From positions 310,001-374,000 of the forward strand of contig CP036272.1 of the NCBI GenBank assembly GCA_007745635.1: a stretch of DNA of 64,000 bases, read 5' to 3'. Position 1 is the first letter of the stretch. Each line of letters opens with the position of its first letter. The DNA is from Stieleria bergensis. Its GTDB lineage: Bacteria > Planctomycetota > Planctomycetia > Pirellulales > Pirellulaceae. Positions 55,213-64,000 of the stretch are shown piece by piece. The notes under the pieces are model-generated. The model was not told the origin of the DNA, made no database searches, and was given only the letters and a program-made list of their open reading frames with translations. Both the position numbers and the translations under genes were made by a program.

Positions 55213-56129
55213 GATGCGGTCTCCAGTTTTGCAAAGGTCCGCTTGCGGAACGAAACCAACAGGGCCGCGGCAATCAGTGGCACAAGCCAATAGCCCGATT
55301 CCGACCAGCGGGGTTTGCTGTCCGGTGCTTCGACTGGGACCGCCGGGCGATTGGTGCGGCGTACCAGCGTTTCAATGTCGGAGTTGTCAGCGCTCATGAC
55401 GGTCATCGACGATGCTGGTCGGGCCGCTTGTTCAATCGCGTTCAGTTCGGGTGTTTCCGCACGCGCGATCGCCAGGACTTCGATGGGCACCGAGGATTGA
55501 TCGCGAAAGGATTGGATGACTTGTCGGTCGCTGGCTTGGAGCTGATCGCAAACAAGACAGATTGATCCTTGGAATTTTCCAAAGCGATTCACCGCTAATT
55601 CAAGGGCTGCGCTTAAGTCGCTGCCCGGCCGGGGCATGATGTCCGAGCTGATTTGATCAATCATCTGGGCAACCAATTCGGTGTCTCGGGTTGGTGGCAA
55701 CACTAAGTGTGGGGAACCCGCATAAGCGATCAAGCCCATCGGCTTGCCTTGGCGTGCGCGTGCGAAATCCACGACCTTCAGCCGTGCTCGTTCCAGGCGG
55801 CTGGGTTGAATGTCGGTCTGATTCATCGACTCGGTCGCGCGAAAGACAATCATCACGGGCTCAGGTGTGTCACCAAGTGGTGAGGGCTGAAGATGCCAAG
55901 TGGGGCCAGCAACAGAGAGAATGGTCGCGATCCAAACGGCCAAAATCAGCCAAGTCCTGTCGGATCCGCCTTGCGATGAGCGAACCGTCATCGCCGGTAA
56001 TAATCGAGGATCAATCAGAGCGCTCCAGCCCGCCAGTTCTCGCCTGCGTCGTTGTTGCTGGTACCAGATCCAAACGACGATCGGAATCAATAGCAGCCAC
56101 CAGGGGCGAATGAAGTGAAAATCGCTCAT
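55209..56129 (-). CDS. batB: BatB-like von Willebrand A protein with altered MIDAS
   Basis: 306 residues with N-terminal helices at about 8-24 and 60-76, a VWA domain (about 90-250), and a C-terminal helix (LVPLIAAALLVSF). At the metal-site motif DxSxS it reads RATES: Asp is replaced by Arg97, Ser by Thr99, with Ser101 kept. Downstream MIDAS residues seem present (VLPPTRDTEL, LVCDQLQ). Without the Asp, metal binding would be weakened or lost. Overlaps batA and batC by four bases each. It may act as an inactive partner of BatA, whose site is intact. Confidence 0.85.
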   Translation of the reverse strand: MSDFHFIRPWWLLLIPIVVWIWYQQQRRRRELAGWSALIDPRLLPAMTVRSSQGGSDRTWLILAVWIATILSVAGPTWHLQPSPLGDTPEPVMIVFRATESMNQTDIQPSRLERARLKVVDFARARQGKPMGLIAYAGSPHLVLPPTRDTELVAQMIDQISSDIMPRPGSDLSAALELAVNRFGKFQGSICLVCDQLQASDRQVIQSFRDQSSVPIEVLAIARAETPELNAIEQAARPASSMTVMSADNSDIETLVRRTNRPAVPVEAPDSKPRWSESGYWLVPLIAAALLVSFRKRTFAKLETAS

Positions 56130-57193
56130 GCATTCACCTCAGGCTGATCGGCTGAAGTGGCAGCGTGGACGGGTTCAAGTTTGAAAGTCCGTGAGTTGAC
56201 ACGTAGCCGCACCGATTGCGCAGCAGACTGATTGAGCACCGGCTGGCCGCGGAGGCCAATCGCCGCACGGCCGATGGTCAGTAACAGTGCGGTGGCGAGC
56301 GGCCAAAAGTAAAGATCGGTGCGCGGTCGGTAGCCAATCTTGGTCAGCTCCTGAGTCTCAATCTGGTCGATGGCCGAATAGGCTGAAACCAGCTCGCTGC
56401 GATTCACGGCTAAAAAGGTTTGCCCGCCAGTGGTTTGCGACACTTGCTGCAAACTCATCATGTCAAGCGCTTCTTCGCCCACTGTCTCTGGATCACCCAT
56501 CGCAATGGTATGGATGGTGATTTGTTGATTGGCTGCGACTCTGGCTGCTTGAGTTGCTGGAACGGAGCTGGCGTTGTCGTTGCCGTCGGTCAAAGCAATG
56601 ATTGTTTTCTCTGGAGCTTCACTTTGTTCAAACAGCGTGATTCCCAATCCAATCGCGTCACCCAGGGCCGTGCGAGGGCCCGCCATGCCAACATCTGTTT
56701 CATCGACCAGTTGATCAATCAGTTCCAGATCGTCCGTAAAGGGAAGCTGGACGAACGGCGAGTTCCCAAAGACGACCAGGCCAACGCGGTCACTTTGGCG
56801 GTTCTTGAGAAAGTCTTTGATGACTTGCTTCAAAGCCGATAAACGCGTCGTTGCGTTCCCATCGGCTCCCTGGAAATCGTCTTGATTCATTGATCCTGAA
56901 AGATCGACCAGCAGCAGCAGGTCCCGGGTCGGCTCGATGCGTTCAATCGGAGCGCCCACCCATTGAGGACGCGCTAGTGCGCCGATCACCAAGGTCCAGA
57001 CAAACGCCTTGCCGAGTGTGGTAAGCCAAGCTTTGCCTGTCGGAGGATGGTTGCTGGTGTCAGCGTTTGGCAAGCGTGACAGAAAGGGGACGCGGACGCT
57101 GGAGCGTTTGAGAACCATCGCCGGAGCCAGTCGGTGCACCATCCATGGTGCTGGCAACAAGAGCCATAGCAGTGGATAGGCGAAGTTCAACAT
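56126..57193 (-). CDS. batA: BatA-like von Willebrand A protein with intact MIDAS
   Basis: 355 residues. N-terminal hydrophobic helix (2-20), second helix near 57-75, then the VWA domain opening LLLLVDLSGSM, an intact DxSxS metal site (Asp97, Ser99, Ser101), Thr in PFTDD and the Asp in IIALTDGNDN. A helix near 315-330 (LYFWPLATALLLTIG) places the domain in the periplasm or cytosol depending on its orientation; family data place it as a membrane-anchored domain. It overlaps the DUF4381 gene by seven bases and batB by four. Confidence 0.9.
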   Translation of the reverse strand: MLNFAYPLLWLLLPAPWMVHRLAPAMVLKRSSVRVPFLSRLPNADTSNHPPTGKAWLTTLGKAFVWTLVIGALARPQWVGAPIERIEPTRDLLLLVDLSGSMNQDDFQGADGNATTRLSALKQVIKDFLKNRQSDRVGLVVFGNSPFVQLPFTDDLELIDQLVDETDVGMAGPRTALGDAIGLGITLFEQSEAPEKTIIALTDGNDNASSVPATQAARVAANQQITIHTIAMGDPETVGEEALDMMSLQQVSQTTGGQTFLAVNRSELVSAYSAIDQIETQELTKIGYRPRTDLYFWPLATALLLTIGRAAIGLRGQPVLNQSAAQSVRLRVNSRTFKLEPVHAATSADQPEVNA

Positions 57194-57660
57194 GAATCCG
57201 CCTGCTGTGGTGAGGTCGTGTCCCGATGTGTTTCGATCCAGGCGCCGGCAAACCGTAGCAACGCCTCTTGAGGCGGTTGAGGCGGTTGGGGCGATCGGTA
57301 AATCGCCAGGCTTAAATCGTCAGCGACCTGCTGTTCAAGCTCCAGATCGGTTGAGCGTCTTAACCATTGGATCCAGTCATGTCCCGTTAAACTTGCAACC
57401 TCGGCACGTCCAAATCCAGCCAACGCAGTCCGCTTCATGATCTCAGCGACTTCGGCAGTGCTGGTTGCCGAACGGAGTTCAGCTAATGCGGCGCGGCGGT
57501 ATGCCGTTCGTTTCCATCGTCGGTGCCATCGCAAAGCGGTGATCAACGCTACGGACAATCCAACGGCAATCAGAAACCACCAGCCGGGTGCAAGCGGCCA
57601 ATGAGAAATCGCCACCGGTTGGTGAATGTCGTGCAAGTTGTTTAAATCACTGGGGGCCAT
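57187..57660 (-). CDS. DUF4381 domain protein
   Basis: 157 residues. IHQPVAISHWPLAPGWW then one helix (FLIAVGLSVALITALRW) then RRWKRTAYRRAALAEL and the GHDWIQWLRR phrase are the DUF4381 pattern. The family sits between DUF58 and BatA genes in MoxR clusters and likely bridges them at the membrane; its activity is unknown. It overlaps the DUF58 stop by one base (TAATG) and batA by seven. Confidence 0.88.
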   Translation of the reverse strand: MAPSDLNNLHDIHQPVAISHWPLAPGWWFLIAVGLSVALITALRWHRRWKRTAYRRAALAELRSATSTAEVAEIMKRTALAGFGRAEVASLTGHDWIQWLRRSTDLELEQQVADDLSLAIYRSPQPPQPPQEALLRFAGAWIETHRDTTSPQQADSC

Positions 57661-58631
57661 TATCGTCCAGCCCCCAGTGCTTCGCGTAACTGATCAATCA
57701 CTGCATGCTGAGTCCCGATCGGTAGAATCGGAATGCGAATCGATCGAAGTCGCTGCTGGAGTGTTTCGCAGCGATCAATGAATGCTTGTTGGAACTGTTG
57801 TGATAGACGCTCGTCAACGGGAATGCTCACTTGTTGTTCGCCATCGGTCGCGTCCAGAGGAAGTCGATTGTTGATCGAAATGCCCAGTGGGTCATAGACG
57901 AGCGCCGCCAGCACATCATTCTTCGCGGCTAATTGAGAGACCAATTGCGTGGTTTGATTGTCGTCTCCGTTGTAATCCGTGATCAGGACGATCAAGTAAT
58001 CATGCGAGGTTAGGTTGACGGCGCGCGTTAATGCTTCGTTTAGCATGCCGGGACGGCTGAAGGTTTGTGTTGAAAGGCCATGGTTGATACGGACAAGCTG
58101 GTGGCAGAGTCGCATCACATTGGTTCGGCTGCGCTGTGGCTTGAGTTCGACAATCTCTTGATCACCGAAGATCAACGCTCCCACGCGATCTCCCGTGCGG
58201 AGTGTTCGCCAAGCGGCTAGGGCTGCCAGTTCTGCGGCGGCCGTGGCTTTGGTGGTTCGGATGCTGCCAAAGAACATGTTGACGCGTTGGTCAACCAGCA
58301 GCAAAACGGGGCGATCACGCTCTTCGTTGTACACGCGTGTGCAAGCTCGCCGCAGTCGGGCTGTTGCGCGCCAATCGATCGAGCGAATGTCATCGCCGGG
58401 ACGGTAATCCCTTAGCTCTTCGAAGATCATGCCGCGACCGCGCAGCCGCGAAGCATGCTGTCCACTCAATAAGCTGTGGATCGGTTGCTTGGTGGTCAGC
58501 GAAAAGTGCCTGGCATCGAACTGCAGTTGGATCAAACGCTGAAGGCTCACATGTGCGTCCGATGGAGCGGATGCCGCGTGCGATGCGTTTGCCGAATCGT
58601 TTTTGTCTGTCAGCCTGCTCATCGAATTCAT
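57660..58631 (-). CDS. DUF58 protein (VWA-like partner of MoxR)
   Basis: 323 residues from ATG at 58631; upstream codons to 58664 and ATG at 58622 are alternatives. The hallmark is GRGMIFEELRDYRPGDDIRSIDWRATARL, the DUF58 core that in relatives recognises the MoxR ATPase. A VWA-like fold follows (PVLLLVDQRVNMFFGS) with a degenerate metal site. No transmembrane segment is evident, so it is cytosolic. First gene of the six-gene DUF58-DUF4381-batABCD operon. Confidence 0.92.
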   Translation of the reverse strand: MNSMSRLTDKNDSANASHAASAPSDAHVSLQRLIQLQFDARHFSLTTKQPIHSLLSGQHASRLRGRGMIFEELRDYRPGDDIRSIDWRATARLRRACTRVYNEERDRPVLLLVDQRVNMFFGSIRTTKATAAAELAALAAWRTLRTGDRVGALIFGDQEIVELKPQRSRTNVMRLCHQLVRINHGLSTQTFSRPGMLNEALTRAVNLTSHDYLIVLITDYNGDDNQTTQLVSQLAAKNDVLAALVYDPLGISINNRLPLDATDGEQQVSIPVDERLSQQFQQAFIDRCETLQQRLRSIRIPILPIGTQHAVIDQLREALGAGR

Positions 58632-58885
58632 GCACGCATGGAGGCAGAGTTGGGTGGATCGCAATCAGCCTTGCGACTGTTCTTTATAGAATAGTCTGTT
58701 CGTTGGGCGACCGTGGCTGGGGAAATACAGCCAAAATGATGCGGCAGCTGATACCGCCAGGCGGGCGTTTGAACAGGGATCCAGTGCGTCACCGAGCAGA
58801 GAGAGCTCGGTCAGCATCACAGCAGAGGCGGTTGGCAGGCTTCGTCGCGTCGATGTTCGCCTGAATTTTGCCTGCCTGTTGCCTG

Positions 58886-60874
58886 TTAAGCCGCCTTGGG
58901 TGTGACGGACCATTCGCTACCACAGATCGTGCGGTAGAAGTCGTTGCTTTGCAGCACCGTTTCATGATGCCCGCTGGCTTCGACTTGGCCATGAGACATC
59001 ACAACGATTTGATCCGCCAGGTCGAGGCAGCTGGGACGGTGTGTGATCATGATGCAGGTGCGGCCAACCAAGAAGGTTTTGAGCGCCTGATGAATCAGCT
59101 GTTCACTTTCGCTGTCAACCTGACTGGTCGCTTCATCCAAGATCAGGATATCGGGATCACGCAGGAAGGCACGTGCCAGGGCGATCCGCTGCATCTGGCC
59201 GCCACTCAGACGAACGCCAGAGCTGCCGAGTCGTGTGTCGTAGCCATCGCGAGTTTTCTCGCTGATGAAATCATCGGCAAAGGCTAGCTTGGCCGCTGCG
59301 ATCACTTGTTCGCGCGTCGCTCCAGGGCAGCCATAGCGAATGTTGTTTTCGATCGTGTCATCAAACAAGATCGATCGTTGCGTGACCAATGCGATGCGTT
59401 TGCGCAAATCACGCGGACGCATCTGATCAAGCGGCACATCATCCAGGCAAACCGCTCCGGACTGTGGATCATCAAATCGGCACAGCAGGTTCAGTAAGGT
59501 GCTCTTGCCACAGCCGTTGGGACCAACGATTGCCACATTGGTGCCGTGCTGGATGCTCAGATCGATTCCCTGCAGGACCTTGGGGCCAGAGGGATACTGG
59601 TAGTGAACGTCTTTGAAGACGATTTCGCGGTGCGGGCGAGCCGTTGTCCGAGGATGCTCGGGCTCGGTGACGCGAATCGGTGCATCAATCACTTCCATGA
59701 CGCGAGTCGACGCAGCGATGCCCGATTGCAGGGAACTCCAGACATCGGCTAGCTTGCGAGCTGGATCGGCAGCACCGATCAAAAAGCCAAAGAACAGGAA
59801 GATCTGCCCTTGGCCAAGCGGTTCGCTGGTGATCTGGATGCCAAACAAATGTGTCTGTTGATTCAGCACCAAGTAGCCGCCGGCCAAGATACCCAACGAA
59901 ACCGTCGTGATGCCCAGCATCTCAGTCGTGGCTCGGGCCATGGTGTTGTAAAAGGTCATCTTCACCGACTGCACGAAGTAACGCATCGTGCCGCGATGAA
60001 GACGCGCTCGTTCTGATGCGTGGGTGTTGGAAACTTTGACCATGCGAATGCCGGCAAAGGAGTCATTGAGCACACCATACAGTTTGCTCATTTCTTCCAT
60101 CGCACGACGACTTGCGCGACGAATCGAGCGGCTGAGGTATTGCATGATGACTGCCAAGACGGGCAGGACCACCATGATCAGCAGTAACAATCGCGGGCAG
60201 ATAATGGCCGCACCAACAAAGCAGGCAATCATCTTTAAAGGTTCACGCACCATTCGGCCAAGCAGCGTTGTGATTCCACCGGTGATCAAGCTGACGTCGT
60301 TGGTTAAACGCGCCGTCAAATCTGCAGAGCCGTTTTCGCCGAAACTTTCCATGTCCAGGTGTAACGCCTTGCGAAAAAACTGTTCGCGCAAGGTGACTGC
60401 CGAGCGTCCGGCAACGAAGTGCACCAACATCAAGTTAGCGGCCAGCGCCAGCAGTTTTAGCCCCGTCCCAACGACCAGAAATCCTAACACTAATAACAGT
60501 GTCCCAAACGGGGTTCCTGGTGTGTACTGTTGAACGTAGGGCAGGGCAGCTTGATACCACTGTTGTTGTGATTGCAGTGTTTCCTGCCGCTGCTCCAATC
60601 GCCACAGCTGGTCGTTGACCTCTGAGGTTTCGATCTCGATCAGCGCGCTGCTTTGCGCTTGATTTTCAGCCAGTTCGGTTTGCAAACTGGTGAGTTGATT
60701 TTCGACGTAATCGGTCAGGTTATCGCCTTGGAAGATCACGTCGACCATTGGCAGGACGGCACTGATGTTCGTGCTCCATAGAACCGCGATCATCAGGGAG
60801 GTGGCGAACAGCCCTGCGATTGCCCAGCGGTGCCGAAAGGTGATTTTGAGAATTTGAACAAAAGGTGTGTTCAC
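58886..60874 (-). CDS. MsbA-type ABC exporter (fused membrane and ATPase domains)
   Basis: 662 residues. N-terminal helix (17-35), then a hydrophilic coiled-coil-rich segment (about 50-105) before TM2, which is longer than in MsbA and probably periplasmic. About six helices, then an ATPase with Walker A GPNGCGKST, Q-loop LVTQRSILFDDTI, signature RLSGGQMQRIALARAF, Walker B ILILDEATS and H-loop ITHRPS. Homodimeric export of lipid or a hydrophobic compound is expected; substrate unknown. The gene is monocistronic. Confidence 0.93.
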   Translation of the reverse strand: MNTPFVQILKITFRHRWAIAGLFATSLMIAVLWSTNISAVLPMVDVIFQGDNLTDYVENQLTSLQTELAENQAQSSALIEIETSEVNDQLWRLEQRQETLQSQQQWYQAALPYVQQYTPGTPFGTLLLVLGFLVVGTGLKLLALAANLMLVHFVAGRSAVTLREQFFRKALHLDMESFGENGSADLTARLTNDVSLITGGITTLLGRMVREPLKMIACFVGAAIICPRLLLLIMVVLPVLAVIMQYLSRSIRRASRRAMEEMSKLYGVLNDSFAGIRMVKVSNTHASERARLHRGTMRYFVQSVKMTFYNTMARATTEMLGITTVSLGILAGGYLVLNQQTHLFGIQITSEPLGQGQIFLFFGFLIGAADPARKLADVWSSLQSGIAASTRVMEVIDAPIRVTEPEHPRTTARPHREIVFKDVHYQYPSGPKVLQGIDLSIQHGTNVAIVGPNGCGKSTLLNLLCRFDDPQSGAVCLDDVPLDQMRPRDLRKRIALVTQRSILFDDTIENNIRYGCPGATREQVIAAAKLAFADDFISEKTRDGYDTRLGSSGVRLSGGQMQRIALARAFLRDPDILILDEATSQVDSESEQLIHQALKTFLVGRTCIMITHRPSCLDLADQIVVMSHGQVEASGHHETVLQSNDFYRTICGSEWSVTPKAA

Positions 60875-61134
60875 TGAGTCGTCCTTGATTCAGCTTTTAG
60901 CCCGTCGATAAGAATGATTTGATGGAGCTCTTGTCGAGCTGGATTCGAGTTTGGCCCTGGAAAACCTGGGTTTTAACGGAATCCATCCATGCCCTGTGTC
61001 GGCGTCCTGGAGACGCCGGACTTCTGTTGTAGCGTTTCGAACCAGACAGGGCCAGTCCGTTCTGGCATCATTCAGTGAAACCAGAGAGACTGGAGAAAGG
61101 TGGTCACTTGGTGGTCGCTGGCAAAACAGACGGT

Positions 61135-61803
61135 CTATTCAAAGATGCCGGCACCGAATCCGCCATCGTCAGCGCTTGAGTCGCTGCTGCTCTCGGTTGA
61201 TTCGCTTTCCTGGGCGGGCCGTTCCGCGTCGGCTTGCTTGTCACTGGCCTTTGCGGCAGTGGATTTAACGCCCGAGGAGTTGGCGGCAGAGGAGTTGGAT
61301 TGCGACCGTGATCGGATGCTATCCATCTTGGGCGGTGGTGGGCCTTGGTGGGCGGAGTCGATGACGGCGTCCTCGGTCCCGTCTCCGGCATCAGCAAAGT
61401 CGTCATCGTAACGCGACCGATAGCCGGGTTGTTTGGCTTGATCGAGTTCGTGATCAAACTCGCGAATCACCGCGCTTTGAATCCGCTCCCGGCACTCACT
61501 GTTGATCGGGTGCGCCACATCAGCGTACAGCTTTTGTGGTGAATCCAGTGCACCGTCTTCGTCGAAGTGCAGTCGGTTACCGCAATGATTGCAGTAGGAA
61601 GCCTTGAGGTGATTTTTGTGGTGGCAACGTCCACAGTGCCCGGTCAGTTTGCGACTGGGCATGGCAACAAAGGGGCCGTTGGAGCCGTCAATGATTTTCA
61701 GGTCGCGTACAACGAAGCAGCCATCGATGGTAATCGAGCAAAAGGCGCGAAGCCGATCCTCAGAGGATTCCATTAGCTTGATTCGAATCTCGGTGATTTC
61801 CAC
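61135..61803 (-). CDS. spoVG: SpoVG-family RNA-binding regulator with zinc ribbon and acidic tail
   Basis: 222 residues, more than twice a typical SpoVG. Residues 1-55 are the SpoVG core ([43 protein letters not shown]). Inserted directly after the MPSRK motif is a zinc ribbon (Cys57, Cys60, Cys71, Cys74). The second half of the SpoVG fold ([20 protein letters not shown]) follows, then a Ser/Asp/Ala-rich acidic tail of about 90 residues. SpoVG binds RNA or DNA and tunes gene expression in Firmicutes. The zinc ribbon within the fold is a known planctomycete variant as I recall. It follows ispE by 37 bases on the same strand. Confidence 0.92.
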   Translation of the reverse strand: MEITEIRIKLMESSEDRLRAFCSITIDGCFVVRDLKIIDGSNGPFVAMPSRKLTGHCGRCHHKNHLKASYCNHCGNRLHFDEDGALDSPQKLYADVAHPINSECRERIQSAVIREFDHELDQAKQPGYRSRYDDDFADAGDGTEDAVIDSAHQGPPPPKMDSIRSRSQSNSSAANSSGVKSTAAKASDKQADAERPAQESESTESSSDSSADDGGFGAGIFE

Positions 61804-61840
61804 AATCCCACTCCCCTGTGTTCTTGACTGCGATTCTAGT

Positions 61841-62860
61841 TCAACTCCGTTCCGTCCTAATTGGTGCAGCAGTCGGTGTGATGCGCGCTAGGCGAAGCAA
61901 AACACCAGGTGTTAGGTCGGACTGCAGTGCGTTCAAAATGCGTGAAGCGTTTTCAAAGTTGCTAGCTACACCAAAACATGCCGACCCACTACCGGTTAGT
62001 TGACACGTTTCCAAGCCCGATTTCCACAGTGATTTCAGTAAATCCTTCACTTGTGGGGTAATTTCCTCAGCCACCTCGCTCAATCGATTCATCATAGACG
62101 ATTCCCACTGCTCTCGGTTGTTGGACTGTAAGGCTTGCCGAAACTTTGCCGAAGAGACGGGGTCCTTTGGAATTCGCAGCGCCGAATACACCTTGGCGGT
62201 GGAAAGTGGAATCGGTGGATAAGCAATCAACAGGTAGGTTTCGCTGGGATCAAAGTCACTTGAGATCGCCAGCGGCGCCACCTTCTCTCCTCGCCCCGTT
62301 GCCCAGCCCATGCAGGCTTGTTGCCCGTTTTCGCAGCTCATCGGCAGAAAGAAGGGCACGTCGCTGCCGATGCTGGCCGCGATCTGATGAAGTTCCTGAT
62401 GATGATGGGTTACTTGGTGAAGCTGGGCAGCGCAGGAGATCGCATGCGCCGCGTCACTGCTCGCGCCGCCCATCCCGGCGCCCGCCGGAATGCGTTTGCC
62501 CAATCGAGCTTGAAAGCCGCTGGCGATGCCAAAATGCTGGCGAAACGCTTGCAATGCTTTGACAACCAAATTCCGTTCGTCGGTGGGAATGAACAAAGCG
62601 TCCTCTGGATCGGCAAGCGACGGGGACTCTGTGGTTGGCAGACCAAGTTCGCGGGCAATCTCGTTGCGACTGGGAAGCCAATTCGCTTGCAGTGACACCG
62701 TGGGATCGTCGGTGCGTTGGACCTGGAGTTCATCACAGAGATCAATCGCCGCCATCACGGTGTCGATCTCGTGATAGCCGTCATCCCGTTTGGCTGGGAT
62801 TTCCAGAAACAGGTTTAGCTTTGCGGGTGGCCGCGTATGAACCACGAAGTTCTCGCTCAT
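61841..62860 (-). CDS. ispE: 4-diphosphocytidyl-2-C-methyl-D-erythritol kinase
   Basis: 339 residues. GHMP kinase motifs: [22 protein letters not shown] with catalytic Lys, [16 protein letters not shown] (phosphate-binding loop with catalytic Asp), and [12 protein letters not shown] near the C terminus. The enzyme phosphorylates CDP-methylerythritol in the MEP isoprenoid pathway. It is about 40 residues longer than E. coli IspE; the extra lies in a lid region near 85-100. Neighbour of spoVG, an arrangement conserved with Bacillus, where ispE and spoVG are also close. Confidence 0.95.
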   Translation of the reverse strand: MSENFVVHTRPPAKLNLFLEIPAKRDDGYHEIDTVMAAIDLCDELQVQRTDDPTVSLQANWLPSRNEIARELGLPTTESPSLADPEDALFIPTDERNLVVKALQAFRQHFGIASGFQARLGKRIPAGAGMGGASSDAAHAISCAAQLHQVTHHHQELHQIAASIGSDVPFFLPMSCENGQQACMGWATGRGEKVAPLAISSDFDPSETYLLIAYPPIPLSTAKVYSALRIPKDPVSSAKFRQALQSNNREQWESSMMNRLSEVAEEITPQVKDLLKSLWKSGLETCQLTGSGSACFGVASNFENASRILNALQSDLTPGVLLRLARITPTAAPIRTERS

Positions 62861-62899
62861 GTGCGTTTTCGTTACAAGTTCTGTTGATCGCTGAAGGTT

Positions 62900-64000
62900 C
62901 TATCGCGGTGCTTGTTGCGACCACAGTTCGGTGAGGACAAGCAAATGTTCTGTGGCCGTGATCATTTGGTCCAAGCAAGCGAATTCACGCACGCTATGAA
63001 TATTGTGTTGGCCACTGGAAAGGTTTGGCGTGGGCAGGCCTTTTTCTGTCAAAACGCTACCGTCGGTGCCCCCGCGAACGATCTCTGTCGTCCATGGTTT
63101 GCCCAGTTGATCAAAGGCTGCCTTTGCCAGTTCGATGGATTCGGGAAGTTTGGCCAGTCCTTCGCCCAGGTTGCGATACTGTTTTGTGATTTCCACATCG
63201 ACTTTCAGTCCCGGCCATTTGGCTTCGACTTCGGTGGCGATCTGTCGAAGTTGATCGGCGTAGGCGGCTAGGTCTTCGGCATCGAACGAACGTAAGATCA
63301 AGTCCACGGTCGCCTGGCCAACGCCGCCGCGAATGGAGTTTGCATGAAGAAAGCCTTGGCGACCGTCGGTGGTCTCGGGAGTTTGTTCGCTGCGTGGCAG
63401 GGCGGCCAGGAAATCGCCAGCCCCACGCACGGCGTTGATCATGCGATCCTTGGCGATGGCAGGGTGGATGTTGTCGCCATGAAAGGTGACAGTGGCCCCG
63501 TCAGCAGAAAAGGTTTCCACATCAATGACACCCGCGCCACCGCCATCAACGGTATAGGCGACATCTGCGCCGACTTGATCCAAGTCAATTTTGTCGGTCC
63601 CATGACCAATTTCTTCATCGCACGTGAAGATGATCTTGATGGGCCCGTGCGGTAGCGATGGGTTTTCAAGCAGCGTTTGAGCCAGTTCCATGATGATGGC
63701 GACTCCTGCTTTGTCGTCGCCGCCAAGTAGCGTCGTCCCGTCAGTGGTGATCAGCGTTGTGCCGACAAGATCATTCAACGTTGGATAGCTCTCCACTGTG
63801 ATCACTTCGCCGCTGGCCAGGGGGATGTCTCCTCCGCCATAGCTGTCAATGACTTGCGGTTGAACGTTCTCGCTGGGCGCATCAGGTGACGTGTCAACAT
63901 GAGACAACAAGGCGACAGTAGGGGCCTGTGCACGGTCTGCTGCTGAGGCTGGCAGGGTCGCATAGGCCAAAGCGTGTTCATCGACGGAGACATCTGTGGC
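62900..64000 (-). CDS. pepT: Peptidase T (tripeptide aminopeptidase), 5' truncated
   Basis: The frame stays open to the window edge (64000): codons before the first possible start read as VSVDEHALAYATLP, which fits the PepT region just ahead of the catalytic domain, so the gene continues beyond the window. Zinc ligands are seen: HVDTSPD, GGDDKAG, TCDEEIGHG, GGTDGS and QHNIHS. A peptidase M20 clan enzyme removing N-terminal residues from tripeptides, cytosolic. It could use peptides brought in by the Opp system in this window, though that is only a general possibility. Confidence 0.93.
   Translation of the reverse strand, partial: ATDVSVDEHALAYATLPASAADRAQAPTVALLSHVDTSPDAPSENVQPQVIDSYGGGDIPLASGEVITVESYPTLNDLVGTTLITTDGTTLLGGDDKAGVAIIMELAQTLLENPSLPHGPIKIIFTCDEEIGHGTDKIDLDQVGADVAYTVDGGGAGVIDVETFSADGATVTFHGDNIHPAIAKDRMINAVRGAGDFLAALPRSEQTPETTDGRQGFLHANSIRGGVGQATVDLILRSFDAEDLAAYADQLRQIATEVEAKWPGLKVDVEITKQYRNLGEGLAKLPESIELAKAAFDQLGKPWTTEIVRGGTDGSVLTEKGLPTPNLSSGQHNIHSVREFACLDQMITATEHLLVLTELWSQQAPR

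Noticed and set aside
60999-61019. CGGCGTC-CTGGA-GACGCCG hairpin after spoVG as a terminator
   Set aside because: The stem is good but no T run follows on the minus strand; it may only be a structural repeat.

Overview
The window reads as chromosomal DNA of a planctomycete, most likely a Rhodopirellula-like member of the Pirellulaceae. No 16S gene is present, so this rests on family content: a giant FG-GAP/haemolysin-repeat protein ending in a type I dockerin, an Lpg1974-type outer-membrane protein, a PSCyt1-DUF1549-DUF1553 gene followed by a Tat-exported DUF1501 gene, a family S1 sulfatase, a class III cyclase with an FHA domain, and SpoVG carrying a zinc ribbon. Genes are moderately GC-rich, mostly in short operons with 1-8 base overlaps.

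Layout. 1-10.7 kb (+): 3' part of a >3000-residue secreted repeat protein, then an Lpg1974-type beta-barrel. 10.7-11.9 kb: a gene-free stretch with two diverged copies of a palindromic element and two further hairpins. 11.9-13.75 kb (-): FHA-GAF-cyclase; seven perfect copies of a 13-bp repeat follow. 14.0-20.3 kb (-): complete oligopeptide ABC importer (oppA-B-C-D-F). 20.5-24.8 kb (-): MFS exporter, a MacB/LolCD-like ABC pair and smpB. 24.9-29.5 kb: lipA, a secreted thioredoxin-like protein, pdxH, a YqgE/AlgH protein and an unusual cold-shock-type protein with a charged insert.

29.6-42.1 kb (-) is the most unusual region: two paralogous single-pass proteins, a TolQ/ExbB protein, two ExbD/TolR proteins (one with a zinc ribbon), a membrane-anchored PQQ-type beta-propeller, an orphan family-5 solute-binding protein with a helical-repeat region, and a large exported protein of unknown function. 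It looks like a proton-motive-force-coupled envelope machine whose TonB-like and periplasmic parts are lineage-specific; that reading is inference.

42.2-46.1 kb (+): tRNA-Phe(GAA) with promoter and terminator, then an SLC6-type Na+ symporter, a tiny one-helix protein and a phosphodiesterase-superfamily enzyme. 46.2-50.6 kb (+): the PSCyt1/DUF1549/DUF1553 and DUF1501 pair. 50.7-52.3 kb (-): a sulfatase interrupted by an in-frame TAA. 52.4-58.6 kb: a MoxR ATPase on + facing a six-gene DUF58-DUF4381-BatA-BatB-BatC-BatD operon on -, which is the usual MoxR/Bat cluster with its ATPase inverted. 58.9-64.0 kb (-): an MsbA-type ABC exporter, spoVG, ispE and the 3' part of pepT, which runs off the window.

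Functions were assigned by reading translated motifs; no database search was run.
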